Origin: Bacteroidota bacterium
GTDB taxonomy: Bacteria > Bacteroidota > Bacteroidia > Cytophagales > Cyclobacteriaceae
Reading direction: 5' to 3'
Length of the DNA stretch: 49,010 nt
Assembly (NCBI GenBank): GCA_018266395.1
Contig: JAFEAM010000041.1
Span: forward strand, 40,609-89,618
Part shown: positions 32,003-47,000 of the stretch, piece by piece
How positions within the stretch are numbered: position 1 is the first letter of the stretch
Layout: every line of letters begins with the position of its first letter
Made by a program: the position numbers and the translations under genes
The notes under the pieces: model-generated
Databases searched by the model: none
Seen by the model: only the letters and a program-made list of their open reading frames with translations
Told to the model about the DNA's origin: nothing

Positions 32003-35000
32003 TGATAACAGAATCACTAAACATCAAGGGGCGGCTTCATAGTCGCCCTTTTTGTTTCTTCAGCCTCCATCCTGTGCTTGTACCCAATGTTCAGGATTAC
32101 ACCTGCCAGCACAATCAGCATGCCCATGTGTGCAGCTAGGCTGAAGGTCTCGCCGAAGAAGAAATATCCGAACAGAAGGGCATAGACGATGCCGATGTAC
32201 TTGAGGCTGGCGACTTTGGAAAGTTCATCTGCCTGGTAAGCACGTGTCATGAAGTACTGGGCGATCTGAGCCGTAAGTCCAATAAAGACCAGGATTGGCC
32301 AGTCCAGCCAGTGCGGGCTAACCCACTTCACGCCGTTCATGGCCAGCAGGGTGATGGGAAGTGACACGAGGGGGAAATAGAAAGTTATGATGAGGGGATG
32401 TTCTGTTTGCTTCAGCTGGCGGATGGTCTTGTAAGCCAGTCCTGCAAACAGGGAAGAACCAACACCAAGAAGAACATACAACGGCTCAATCCGCCTGTCA
32501 AATCCCTGCACGATCATGACGCCTAGAAAGGAAACAGCAAAGAACAGCCATTGAAGAGGGCGAACGCGTTCACGTACCATCCATATGCCCATGATGGCGG
32601 TGAAGATGGGCGACAAGTACTGGAGGGTTACTGCAGTCGCCAGCGGCATGTGCTGCAACGTGATGAAGTATAGAACGAGTGAACTTGATCCAAACAGTCC
32701 CCGCAGCAACAGCGCCCTACGGTTGTTTCCCGGCAGCGGCACACCATTGACCTTAACCAGGGCAAATGCCACCATGAGAGACACAGCGGAACGAAGAAGT
32801 GCTATCTCAACGGCAGGAATATGATCCAGGAACTTCACTGCCGTGTTCATCATGGCAAAGAAGAAGGTGGCCAACATCATGAACCGGACGCCTTTCGACA
32901 GCATGGCGCAAGAACGCAAAAGAATACTGCATTTTGGAGGACCTCCTCAGGTAACCCCCCGTGTAAGAAAATGAGTCAGTTTGCGCTTACCCGACCCATA
33001 TATGCCTGCTTGAACAGGCTTACCAGCATGAAGGGTACCCAGTTTCAGGGATAGCTTACATTGTTGCCAATCAATGACTTAGCTTGTTTTTAATCCCTTA
33101 ACCACTCACTGGCGTATGGAATTTGAAGATACTTTACTGATGTAGGGTTTAGGTCATTTTTTGAATAATCCAAAAGAAGTACCGGCCGACATTTGATCCA
33201 TCAATAACGCAGAAGGGATATGGAGATGGTGGTAAACATGAACGTAAGAGGACGCCTGGCGCAGGTAGTCATCTTCGTCACTTCGGTCCTTGCTTGTGTG
33301 TTGTTTTCGCAGGTGGCGGAAGCGCAAAAGCGGCCTGGGTACAATGCCCGCTTCGACAAACCGAAGTATACGGCTAATGTCCATAAGAATTCCGGCAAGA
33401 CCTGCTATGCCCTTCACAAGAAGCGGAATGCCAAACCGAAGAATTCAATGTTTGCAGGCCTTTCTCGCAAATCGAAATCCAAAGCTATGGCTGAAACCGA
33501 CGGACCGGCCGCAGCCAATACCGATTGATAAAGACAAGGGGTGTTTAGTGATAGGCCTCCGCGGGTTCCCTGCGGGGGCCTTCCTTTTTTGTGTCAGGAA
33601 AACTGAGAATCTTTGTCACTATCCATTGATCCCTTGAACACCGACAACTCATTTAGCGAAGAAGTATTTCTCCACCGCCTCGCGCAAACCTCTCCCGGGC
33701 CATTCCTGATACCGGTACATCGGGCGAAGGGCACATTCTTATATGAGCCCTCTGGTAAGCGATACTTCGATCTCATTTCGGGTATAGCAGTGAATAACAT
33801 TGGCCATTGCCATCCTCATGTAGTAAAGGCCATTCAGGATCAGGCTGAACGCCATCTGCACGTGATGGCCTACGGCGAATACATCCAGGAGCCTTCCAAC
33901 CGTCTGGCCGCAAAACTGGCATCGCTGCTTCCCCCCTCCCTGAACTGCACCTATTTTGTCAACTCCGGAACAGAAGCCAATGAGGGCGCGCTCAAACTGG
34001 CAAAGCGGGTTACAGGAAGGACAGAAATTATCTCTTGCCGGAAGTCATACCACGGAAGTACGCATGGATCGCTGAGCGTTTCCGGAAATGAAGTAAAGAA
34101 GAACGCATTCCGTCCACTATTGCCGGGCGTACGATTTATCCACTTCAACCGGTTGGAAGATCTGAATGAGATTACATCCGTTACCGCCTGCGTCATCATG
34201 GAGACCATTCAGGGCGATGCCGGGGTAAAGATTCCTGATTACGGCTATATGCAGGCGCTACGAAGGCGATGCACAGAGACAGGCGCGCTGCTGATCCTGG
34301 ACGAAATCCAATGCGGAATGGGGAGAACAGGGAAACTCTTTTCATTCGAACACTTTGGGATTGTTCCTGATATCCTCACCATCGCCAAGGCCTTCGGTGG
34401 AGGATTGCCCATTGGCGCCTTCATCTCCTCCGAGGAAAACATGCGCACATTAACGCATGATCCGATGCTGGGGCATATCACCACGTTCGGTGGGAACCCG
34501 GTGTGCTGCGCTTCAGCCCTCGCCACGCTGGAAGTAATTGAAAATGAAAATCTCCTCGCTTCAGTAGAGTCAAAGGGGGCGAGAATTGAAGCGCATTTGA
34601 AGCATTCCCTCGTGAAGGAAATAAGACGCATCGGATTGATGTTTGCTGTGGATTTCGATTCGGCTGACAAGGTGAACCGGATCGTCAACTACGCGAAGGC
34701 GCGTGGAGTGATCTGTTACTGGTTCCTTTCACATCCCAATAGTTTCAGGATAGCACCTCCACTCACCATTTCCAACGAAGAAATTGACGAAGCCTGCTCC
34801 GTTATCCGGGAGGCCATTGAGAAGGCCTGAACCTCAGCCTACTTTTTCTACAATCAGATTGTGATTGGTGTAGATGCAGATGTCTGCAGCAATGTGCAGG
34901 CTCTCCCGCACCATTTCCTCTGCACTCAGCTGGGGAGCGAATTTCTTCATGGCTAAAGCTGCAGACTGCGCATACATGGCGCCAGAGCCTATGGCTGCCA

Positions 35001-38000
35001 CCTGGTGATCGGGTTCTATCACATCGCCGGTTCCGGAGACCATCAGAAGCTCATCTTTGCTCGCCGTGATGAGCATGGCTTCGAGCCTGCGCAGAAATCG
35101 GTCCGTTCTCCAGTCTTTGGCCAGTTCAATGGCAGCCCGCTTCATGTTGCCGCCATAGGCACTCAACTTCTCGTCAAATCGGTCTAACAAGGTGAAGGCA
35201 TCTGCCGTCGAGCCGGCGAATCCCACCACGATCTTGCCATCCTGCAGTTTGCGGATTTTACGCACGTTGCTCTTGGCAATGGTATTGCCCATGGTCGCCT
35301 GGCCGTCGCCTCCAATAGCGACATGACCGTTATGCATAACAGCTAGTATGGTGGTAGATTGTATTGAGTTTTTCAAAAGGAGAAATCTGGAACTAAACGA
35401 GTATTCGAACCGGATCTTCCAGCAGGCCCTTCAGGGTCTTCAGGAATGCTGAACCGACAGCGCCGTCCACTGCCCGGTGGTCACAGGACATGGTTACTTT
35501 CATCACATTACCAGGAACCACTTGTCCATTCTTAACGATGGGTGTTTCCTTGATCCCTCCCACAGCCAGTATGCAGGCATCAGGAGGATTGATGATAGCG
35601 GTGAATTCTTCAATCCCAAACATGCCCAGGTTCGATATAGTGAAGGTGCTTCCTTCCCAGTCGCTGGGCTGGAGTTTCTTGTCATGCGCTTTCTGAGCCA
35701 ATTCTTTTACTTCCACTGCGATGTGCGACAGAGATTTATTGTCAGCAAACCTGACGACAGGTACCAGCAAACCATCTTGCACCGCTACAGCCACACCGAT
35801 ATGAATATGATGGTTCTTCCTCATCTTGTCACCCAACCAGCTCACATTCACATCCGGGTGTTGACGAAGCGCAGCGGCTACGGCCTTGATGACCATGTCG
35901 TTGTAGGAGATCTTCACCGGGGCGATCTCGTTGATGCTCTTCCTCGCCTCCACTGCCTTATCCATGTTGATCTCCATGGTCAGGTAGAAGTGCGGCGCAC
36001 TGAACTTGCTTTCTGAAAGACGGCGGGCAATCGTCTTTCTCATCTGGGATACCGGGATCTCTTCGAAACTCTCCTTCCCGACTACAGCAGGAAGTACCAC
36101 CGGTTTCTCTGTCTTACCCGGCGCAGCTGCCTTTGCAGAAGTTGTAGCGGCAGGCGCGGCCGAAGGTTTGTAGTTCTCGATATCGCGTTTGGTAATCCTT
36201 CCGTGGTCGCCTGTGCCTTGTATCCTGGAAATATCATATCCGAGATCTCTGGCCATCTTACGGGCCAGAGGGGAAGCTTTCACTCTTCCATTGGAAGAAG
36301 AGGCTTCCACTTTAGCAGGCTCAGCAGTCTGTGCTGCAGGTGTTGCGGCTGCTTTTGGTATTGCAGTCGTTCCCGATGCCTTAGCCTGATGGACTTTCAG
36401 AAGTGTTTGCCAATCTGCATTCTTGTCGCCGATTATCGCAAGCACGCCGTTAACAGCAACAGCCTCTTTTTCTTTTGCGCCGACATAAAGCAATGTCCCG
36501 GTGTTGTAGGACTCATACTCCATTGTCGCCTTGTCTGTTTCCACTTCTGCAAGTAGTTCGCCTGACTTCACGGAGTCACCAACCTTTTTATGCCATGCTG
36601 CTATCACGCCCTCCGCCATGGTATCACTCATCTTGGGCATGAGTACGATTTCGGCCTTAATGCCACTGGTATCTATGGCAGGTGCGGCTTCAGCCACCGC
36701 TGCGACAGGGGCAGCCTTGGTTTCAGTCTTGCCGCCGGCAGAGGCCGTTGATTTTGCTCCAGCAAGTAATGCGGTATAGTCTTCTCCAGCCTTCCCTACA
36801 ATTGCCAGCACATCATTAATCTTCACTGCCTGGCCCTCCTGCGCGCCGAGGTAGAGTACTACCCCACTGTTGAAGGACTCGTAGTCCATCGTAGCCTTGT
36901 CCGTTTCGATTTCTGCCATCAGTTCCCCGGACTTCACCGTATCACCCACCTTCTTGTGCCACTTGGCGATCACCCCTTCGGTCATCGTGTCGCTCATCTT
37001 GGGCATCAGGACAATTTCAGCCATGCTTTTCTATTTAGGAAAACAGCCCAAAAATAGGTGTTAGGAACCGATTTTCAAGCAACCCTTACAGTTTCAAAAA
37101 GACGCTTCAGAAATAACAAATGGAAGGAATTTCCTGGATGGTTAAAGCCCGTTCTGGCTCAGAAATTGAAGCTGCCGAGGAGCACTTCAAACATGCCGGA
37201 ACCAACACGGTAGTTGGTAGCCCCATTGACCCGTTGCTCGGTATAACCATAGCTGTACCGAACTCCAACACTGAACTGGGGCAAGAAGCGCATGACATTG
37301 ATATCCATCTTGAGTTCCCCTCCGAATGAAGTGTAGATCATTGAGTAGGTACTCTTGTATACAGATCTTCCGTAACCGTAATCCACGAAAGCATTTCCCC
37401 GAAGCCTCTGCAGATTCAATACTGGGCCCATGGCAATGTCCGGGTACCACAACGGCAGCGTGTAATTTGCCGACATGGTGTACATATCCTGGGTGCGGAT
37501 CACCGACTGGCCGCGCACCAGGGGTATCTGGTTTCTGAATACGTAATTATCCAGGCCCTCACCTGTACTAAGATTAACCGTGGGAATGGCAGACTTCTGG
37601 TATGCCCACCATCCCCAGATGGAATGGTGTTTAAACAACCCGGGGAAGTACATCTGGGTGTAAAACGAAAACTGCTCACCACTATAATCGCCACCATAAG
37701 GTGTATTATAGTAATTCAGAAAAATGGTTTGACCCCATTTGCTATAGATATCCCGCCTGCTTTGTTTCATCAAGCGGTAGGCTGATATCCCGAATTGGTT
37801 GTAGACAAGGTTGCCGTTTCCCTGGTAGTCGCGATAGAAGTACATGGCTGAATCCGGTGTGATGAGCCTTCCGCCGGAAGGCACCAGTGAATTCTTGAAA
37901 TTCGATATGTGGGTGGCGCCGATATAATCGGAAAAGGTGACATTCCCCACATACTTGGAACTCGTCGTCAAAAGCGGGATGCGGATGCCTGAGACTACAG

Positions 38001-41000
38001 ATTTCTCCTCCCATGTGAACGTCAGGTTCCCTGTCTTCTTAACATTCTTGCCGTTGACCTTTTCGTAGTAAGTCAACTCTCCCTCATTAGCCGAACGGTT
38101 GGCCATGCTGACATTCGCATCCAGTATGGGGAAGAAACCCTGATAACTCAAGCCGGCATTCCAGCTACCCGTGCGCTCATTGATATCATAGGTATAGCCA
38201 AGGTTTAACGATGTGGTGCTGAGAATATCATTGGAAGCAACGCCAAGATTGATACGGGTGAGCGAATTGGTCAGGTAAGGGCCCCAGCTATGCGGATTAA
38301 TCATTCCGGCCGCGCGGTGATACCGGGTTACTGGGTACTTCTCATTCTTAAGCTTGTCGAATATGGATATCTGACCTTCCTGTTCTGCCATCTGCTGAAA
38401 TGGCTGTGGAGCAGTTGGGACAAACTCACCCGTCTTCCAGGCGGTAAAATCAAAAGGCACGCTGACAACATCCAATCCATCCCGTGTTTGTTCATTGTAA
38501 TATATGCGTTGACCGTCGGGTGACACGGCAGGGTTGTAGGCGCCGTACCGCGAGGAAGTCACCTGGTAACGCGTCCCCTTGCTCAGGTCGTATGCATAGA
38601 TATTGTCGATCCCTGACACCGGCGAACTGAACATCAGATAGTTCTTATAGGGCACGGGGTAGCCTATGTTCTCCTGTGACCATGGCAAAAGGTCCTGATG
38701 AGTTCCGTCTGAAATCCTGAACCTCGTTACCGTCTTACCTTTGTTATTAATTCTCAGCGCTACCACATATTGACCATCCTCGCTCCACCGGGGCATGCTG
38801 AGCTGGTCATTGGTTTCATTCGGCATTTCCGCAAGAACATTGCCAGTGGCATAGTCCAGGATGACCATCCTCAAAGTGTAATCATTGTCCGAACGGATGG
38901 TCGCCACCTTGGTTCCGTCCGGCGACAACGCTGCACCGGCGTAACGCGCATGCCTTGAGAGCACACGGGTCTGACCTGTCCTGAAATCATAACCCTTAAC
39001 CACCGAGTAGTTTCTGATCAGCCATCTGGGATCGTAACGGTATTCATTCCACACCACTCGCTGACCGGCGGCCGACAGCATGCCCGCATCGTTTATAATT
39101 CCCTGAACGTAACGCCTCAGCTCCCTTCCATCAGGCGCTAGTACAACCAACTGCTCGATGTCTCCGATACCTGACTTGGTGACTACCACATTGCCGTTAT
39201 CCAATGGTTGGGGAAAGGAATAATCCGTGTATGCAACTGACTTCCTGGACGTATGGCGATCAAATGAAGTGAAGACAAGATCTTTTGTCATGGCCTCGTA
39301 TTCTTTCTGGCGCGCTGCAGCCATCTCGCGATATAAATCGGTCACATGCATTCCGGTTTCTTTCTTCAGGGCATTGGAAAATGCAAAGGGTATGAACGGC
39401 GTGGCCCATGATCTGCCGGTCACCTTTTCCCAAATCATGGGGTCACCGGTCTTTTGGCGCAGGTAAGACACCATGTTGTAGCCCAGCACGTAATGATTGG
39501 GAATATTGTGCTTATAGGATCGCAGGTATTGCTTGTGGTAATTGAATACTCTCCCTTCTGACAAATTCGTCCTGAACACCAGATCGAAGTTCGGGATACG
39601 TCCTCGTCCGCTGTTGGTGAATGCGGTTTCAGTTACTACCGCATCCCCTTCCCAGAACCATTGTGGTGCGGCGGCGAATCCCATCGCGGCAACCGCCTGC
39701 TGCCCGAACAGTACATTGAAAACCTTATTGAAGCCTGTTATGCTTCGCTGGAACTGCACCATATGCCTGTACTCGTGTGCAGTAAGGATGTTCAGCCAGT
39801 CATTCGTGCCGACAAAGTTATAGTTCTGCGAAGGCATGGTATAGAATTCTGACCTCCTCGGCGCCAGTGTAACAAAGCCGTTGGAGAGAGAGGACTGATT
39901 CTGAAGAATGATGGAAATCTTTTTAGGAACAGTTCCCATCGTACGCCCTTCGGGTTCTCTTACGGTCTCCAGGCCATTGGCAACGCGCTGTGCCTGCTCA
40001 TCGAAACCCTTAGGGTAGAGAATGCGGAAGTTCGGCGTGTTGAGCTGATACCACCTGACGCTGGGTGCGTTGGTCTCCTGTGTTACTGATTCCTGCGCCA
40101 GCGAAGGGACTGAGAAAAGTAAGAGAAGGATCACACCGGCCGTGCCTCGCATGAATGATTATTTGCGCCTGAAACTACACCAAGCCCTTCAAAACAAAAA
40201 ACCCGGCCATTAAAATCACCGGGTTTTGGTGAATACAATTTGTACGATTTTCTATTGCTTGAATCTCTTACCCCGGATTGAGACAGCCGATACATTGAAG
40301 AAGCCCAGCGCTTTACTCCCGCTGCTCTTCGCATTCACAATGTTCGTCGACACATTGGCCAGCGGTCGTGCAAACAACTCCTGAAATCCGCCCGGCCGGT
40401 CCGTCTGGACCGTTACCTGGGTGAGGTAATCAAAAGCGGCCTGGGTAACCGACAGAATTTGCACATTGACCGAGTCTCCGGGCAGGAACGGTGAAAGCGG
40501 ATTACCATTTGCGTCATTGTCATTGGGGTTGATGCCCCTCCGAATGGGCGTGATGAACTGCACACCGTCTGTGGCACCTCCCGCAGAAAATGAGGCGTCA
40601 TAAGCGATGTTGATATCAGACGGCTTGTTCAGTAGCACACCATTTTTGTAGGATCGTATCCAATAGGCGTCGCCGATACCTCGAGGATCCGTCGCCCAAA
40701 ACTCAGCCCGGTAAATCGTCTCATTGTTTCTGATCCGTTTGTCCTGATCAAACGTGATGCTGTCAATGGGGGGCACCCTGCCCATGCGCGACTGCGCTTC
40801 GAAAGTTTCTCCGTTATAACTGATACTCAGTTTGTAGCTGTTCCCAACGGATCCGAAGGTTTCACCTGTGGCGGGCTTCCAGACATACCTGCCCGGCTTT
40901 TTGTCGTCCTCTGAAAAGGTGTAAATCTTTCCTGTCGACTCCGCAACGGTGACGCTTGCCCCTGACGCGGGTGGTGGTGTTGACGAGTCGAAATAACCCT

Positions 41001-44000
41001 GAGAATAAGTCAACAGAATTTCCTGAGCTTCCGGCTTGTTGTTCACCCATGCGTCGACGATCAAAACCGGCGCTGCAGATTCAAGTGTCGGATAAATGGT
41101 TGTCTCACAGGCCGTGACCAGCCATCCCGCAACCATTATCCATATCATATGTTGAAAATATCTCTTCATACCATCAGAACTTGAAGTTGTAAGAAACGGA
41201 AGGCACAATCGTTCCGATAATCGAAAGCTGAGTGGCTGATGACGGCAGCGGCTGACCCGCAGGAATTCGCTGATCGGTTTGTGAGAAGTAAACCGAGAAC
41301 GGATTCTTGCGGGCACACACGTTGTAAAGTGAAAACACCCAGTAGTCGCTGTTCTTTCTCTCTTTGCCATTCTTCATTTTCTTTCCTTCCAGCCTGAAGG
41401 CTATGTCCAGCCGGTGATAATCAGCGATGTGCACGTTGTTCCTGGAATCGTTCACATTATACGGAATGAGAATTCCTTGCTGAATGTACCTGGAGGTCGG
41501 AAACGTGGTGGGTGTTCCGGATGTGAAAATGAAATTGGCAGACGCGGACCAGCGACTGTTGATGTCATAAAAGGCCGCCAGTTTCAAATTATGTGTCTGG
41601 TTGTAGCGGGTCTCATACCACTCATTCCGGTTGATGCCATTTACTTTCAGTTCGGATCTCCCCAGCGTATAGCTTGCCCATCCGGTAAGGCGCCCGGTCT
41701 TCTTCTGGAAATAGAACTCCAATCCATAAGCGCGACCCTGGCCGCTCAGCAAGTCTCCTTCCAGGTAGCGGTTGATCAGCAGATCTGCGCCGTCGATGTA
41801 GTCGATGTGATTCTGTGTGGCCCTGAAATAACCCTCCACTGAAAATTCATATGCCCGGCTCTCACCAATATCCCGGAAATAGCCAAGCGCATACTGATCG
41901 CCAAGCTGAGGCTTAATATTATTGGAACTTGGGTTCCAGACGTCTAACGGATTGGACGCTGTAGTGTTGGAGATAAGATGCAGATACTGCACCATGCGGT
42001 TGTAGCTTCCTTTGACGGAACTCACGGGACTGGTTTGCCACTTGAAGGAAAATCTCGGCTCCCAGTTTCCATAAGATGCTATCGTCTCACCGCTGCCGTA
42101 GGTCCGGGAAGAAACAGGAGTACGTCTCACCCCGGGAATCGTGTCATTGTATGTGTAGACTGTTCCCGGCCCCAGCGCATTGAAATAGGAATACCTAAGT
42201 CCGTATTCGAGCGAGACCGCATCAGTCAGTTTCGTATGATTACCCATGTACAAGGCAAGTTCTAGGTTGTACTTCCGCTCGAGGCTGATGTCAACCGCTT
42301 TACCGTTGGTGGTGCCTACGGCGTTCGCCGGTTCAAAAGTGTAGTATGTAACATCACCCCCGAAATTGAGTTCATTGTTGCTGTTGATGAAGTATGTGAA
42401 CTGAGGTTTCAGGATTACATTGGAGATGGAGGAATTCCAGGAGAAACGGTTCCGGTCGTCTTTACCGAACTGCAGCGCGTAATCATACTTGCTGTACAGG
42501 AGGGTCAGGTTTGAAAAGAGACGTTCGTTGAAGAGGTGGTTCCAGCGCAGGGTTGACGTAGCATTGCCCCAGTTAAATCCCTGCGTTTTGTCAAAACGAA
42601 AGACATCCCTTCCGAAGTAGCCGCTCAGATACACACGGTTCTTGCGATTGATGTTGTAATTGGCCTTCATGGTAAGATCGTAGAAATTGAGCGCACCGCC
42701 TTCCTTCAGGATCGGGACAAAAGGTCTTGCAAGAACGTCGATGTAGGATCTTCTGGCAGCTACAATAAAGGATGCTTTGTCCTTTATTATGGGGCCTTCC
42801 AGCGCCAACCTGCTGAATACTGATCCTATGCCGCCGGAAGCCTCAAACCTCTTGCTGTTCCCCTCTTTCATTCTCACATCCAGGATGGAGGCCAGCCTCC
42901 CGCCGTACCGTGAGGGAATTCCTCCCTTGAAAAGCTTCGTGTCTTTTACAGCATCGGGATTGAATACTGAGAAGAAGCCAAAAAGGTGAGAGGAGTTGTA
43001 CACCGGTGCCTCATCCATCAGGATAAGATTTTGTCCCACACTTCCGCCGCGTGCGTTATAGCCTGATGCACCCTCGCCGACCGTACTCACTCCGGGAAGC
43101 AACAGCAGACTTCTCAGGACATCGGACTCACCAAACAAAGTTGGAATCTTGAGAATGGTCTTCATTTCCAGCTTATTGGTGCTCATCTCTATATTCTGCG
43201 CATTCGCCTGTTCTATTTCTGCCTTGACTACTACTTCTTCCAATTGCTGCGTCTCGGCTGAAAGTTCAACCGGGAGTTGAATATTCTGATCCAGCGTCAG
43301 TGTTTTCTCGACGGGCTGATATCCGATATAACTGATGTCAAGCGTGTAGGTGCCCGGCGGCAGGGTAATGCTGTAAAAGCCGTATTCATTGGTGCTCGCG
43401 CCTCCTTTGATCTCCTTGATATAGACTGTAGCTCCGATCAAAGCCTCGCCATTGGCAGCGTCCCGGATGGTCCCGTTAATGGTGTATTTTACCTGTGCAG
43501 TGACAGGTATGAGCACTGACAGAAGAACCAACAGGAAAACGGAGAAGATCTTACAGTACATGGAATTCAGTCATTTCACAGCGCCGGGGAGGCTATTTCC
43601 TTAAATTGCACATTGAAAACAAAAATCGGTCGATAAGGTTATGTTTCGGAGATTAAAGGAGCTTTATGACAAGTACCGGGACTATGTACGTGTTGACCTG
43701 GTTATGTATGCGGTGATGCTGCTCCTGATCTTTCTCTACATCCTATACACCCTGCTGAGCTCCTGAGCCCAGAATGATCTCGTTCACATTCTGATTGATC
43801 TTGGTTGCAAGTTCATCTGTGGGGAGGTCATTAATATCCCGGCCGAACGGGTCTTCAATCTCTTCCGCGATCAACTCCACGCTCAGAATCACAAAGCTGA
43901 TGAGCAACACAATCAGCACCGTCATGTAACCGGTGAGCGTTACAAAACCGAAAGGGAGGGTGATCAGGTAAATAAAGATGAACTTCTTGATATACATGGT

Positions 44001-47000
44001 ATATGAATACGGGATGGGCGTATTCCGGATTCTTTCACAGGCGCCCAGGATGTCAGCAAATTCCTTAAGTTCCTTGTCGAGCAGGAACAACTGATCGCCT
44101 GATATGTCGCCCTTTTTATAAAGTTCATTCACACGTTCATACATCAGGGTTGAGATCCGGTTGGGCACATGTTTAGCGGCCTGAATACGGTCCGTTATTT
44201 CGGGACTAACTTCCTGCAGATCGCGGACGTTTACCCCTCGGCGCAGGTGCTCTTTGAGTGCAACGGTGAAATTTGACACCATGGCTGAAAAGAATCTCCG
44301 GTTTTCCGCATCGCCTGCCGGCAGAAAGGCTCCGATCTTATGTGCAAAGTTGCGTGTGTTGTTCACCAGGCTCCCCCAAAGTTTTCTTCCCTCCCACCAC
44401 CGGTCGTAGGCGGAGTTGGTTCTGAACACCAGAAAGAGACCGAGTACAATTCCGAGCAGTGAATGCATGCCTATCGTACTGTGGAAGTCTTTTTCATGCA
44501 ACCTGAAAACATCCAGGATCACATAACACGCCACCGCAGAGTAGACCACCATAAAGATCAGTACCGGGCGCAGTGTGCGCATCACGTGTCGGCTGTAGGC
44601 ATGAAATATCAGGGAGAACCAGGCTTTGGGGTTATAATCAACCATGGATCAAATATTAAACGGCGAAAATACGGTCATTTTATAAAATACCCCAACCACG
44701 ACCATTCCTGAAAAAACGGTAATCTTCCCCAGTATTGCTTGCTTCATCATAACTTTCGGAAAAAAGTATGCGTATAGCGAGGGGGCTTATTGTGATGCTG
44801 ATGTTGCTTGTTGGTGTGGATGCATTCAGCCAAGACTATGCCATTACCCTAAAAGGGGACACCCTCCGCGGCAAAGCCAACATCATGAACTACGACATAC
44901 TTGACCGCGTCGATTTCTTCGACCTGAAGCAAGACAAGAAGTTCAAGTTCACTTCCATTCAACTAAAAGAGGTGGGAATGAACGGACACCGTTATCAAAC
45001 AATCAGAACAGACTATGGCTTCCGCATGGCTCAACTTGAGAAGGAAGGATACCTGAGCCTGTACCTTGCACAATCACCGCGCGGAACCAATTACGAAGTG
45101 CAATGGCTCGTGAAGAAAGACGGATCTTCCATTGAAGTGCCCAATCTGGCCTTCAAGAGAACCATGATGGAATTTCTTTCCGACTGCGATGAAGTCAGCA
45201 ACAGGATAAAAAAAGAAGAACTTCACAGAAAGGAACTCGCCCTTATCATCGATCAGTACAATAATTGCCTTGCCTCCCGCAGCAATGTCGCACAGCCAGT
45301 AGCAACAGCAATCGCAGTGACACCCGTCGCTGAAACCGTCAGCACACAGCCATCTAATCCACAGGCCGACGATCTGACAAAACTCAAAGATGAAATTTCT
45401 GCAGATCCTTCCATGGCCTCCAAAAATGATTTGCTGGACCTGATGACCGACATCATACAGAAGGTGAAGGACCAGAAAGCAGTGTCCCGCTATCAGCTGG
45501 ATTTTTTTGAAGGGATGGTGAAGGGGACGCCCTACGAAGAAAAGGCCGGCAAGGTCATCGCAAGCCTGCGAAAGTAGAATTCAGTCTTTCCTGTTAAACC
45601 CACTCACGAACTGCCGCACCTTGTCCTGGTCCATCCAGAGGACAGCCAGCGAGCACACCGTAACCACAACGGCCAGGAAGAAAAGATAACCACCATCTCC
45701 CTGCACTTCCACTCCAAGCAAGGTCAGATGCATGCCAATGGCACCTGCCATCAGGCCGAGTGCCAGGCCGCCACCGAGCCACGCTGAAGAAGGCATCAAG
45801 AGCAGCAGGGAAGCAATCAGTTCCATGATGCCCACGCTCCAACGACCCCAGGGCTCCATGCCCACCGTGGTAAAAATATAAATTGACTCCGGCGACCCTG
45901 TAAACTTGAAATACAACGTCTGTATCATGATTACGGCAGCCAGAATCCTGACAAAACCATAGAAGAATTTCCTGAAGCTCATTTCACTTTTACGGTTAGG
46001 GTTGGGTGGTGAGTTCAAAAAAGGCGGACTATTACCGTCTTTTCATAAATTTAAAGACTTTCAGCATTCCATATGGCATTCCAGGTTGACCATGACATTC
46101 GCACCGCTTCCACCATTCCTTCCGATTTCTATCGCCAGGCACAATACTTTGAGCTTTCCAAAGAAAGAATCTTCGCACGGACGTGGCAATTTGCCGGCGA
46201 TACCGACCAGGTAAAGGAACCAGGCTGGGTAACTCCGCTCAATCTGCTGGAGCATTTTATTGATGAGCCCCTCCTGCTCTCACGGGATGCAGCTTCAAGC
46301 CTTCATTGCCTTTCCAATGTTTGCACGCACCGTGGTAATCTCATGATTGAGAAACCCTGCAAGGTGAATGACCTGCGGTGCAAATACCATGGACGTCGTT
46401 TTCACCTGAATGGAAAGTTCATGGCCATGCCGGAATTCAGGGAGGTTCAGAACTTCCCGACGGAAGCCGATCATTTAACTTCGCTTCCTCTTCACCAATG
46501 GGGCAAATGGCTCTTCACCTCTCTTGGAAAGGCGCGAGTAGCGAATGATTTCTTCGGCCCCATGGCCGAACGTATCAAATGGATGCCGCTGAATGAATTT
46601 GCGTTCCGGCCTGACCTTTCCAGGGATTATGTCGTAGACGCACACTGGGCACTTTATTGTGAAAATTACCTTGAAGGATTTCATATCCCCTTTGTACACG
46701 CGGGTTTGAATTCCGTGATTGACTATGGCAACTACACTGTCGAACTGCATGCACTTTCTTCCCTTCAACTGGGAATCGGAAAAGAAGGAGAACTTGCCTT
46801 CGATCTCCCGAAGGACAGCATCGACTACGGGAAAAACGTTGCCGGATACTATTTCTGGGTCTTCCCCAATCTCATGTTCAATTTCTATCCATGGGGTTTA
46901 TCCATTAACGTTGTGAACCCGATCGGGATCAGCAAGACGCAGGTGAGGTTTCTCAGTTATGTGTGGGATGAAAGCAAACTGCGGCAGGGTGCTGGCGCAG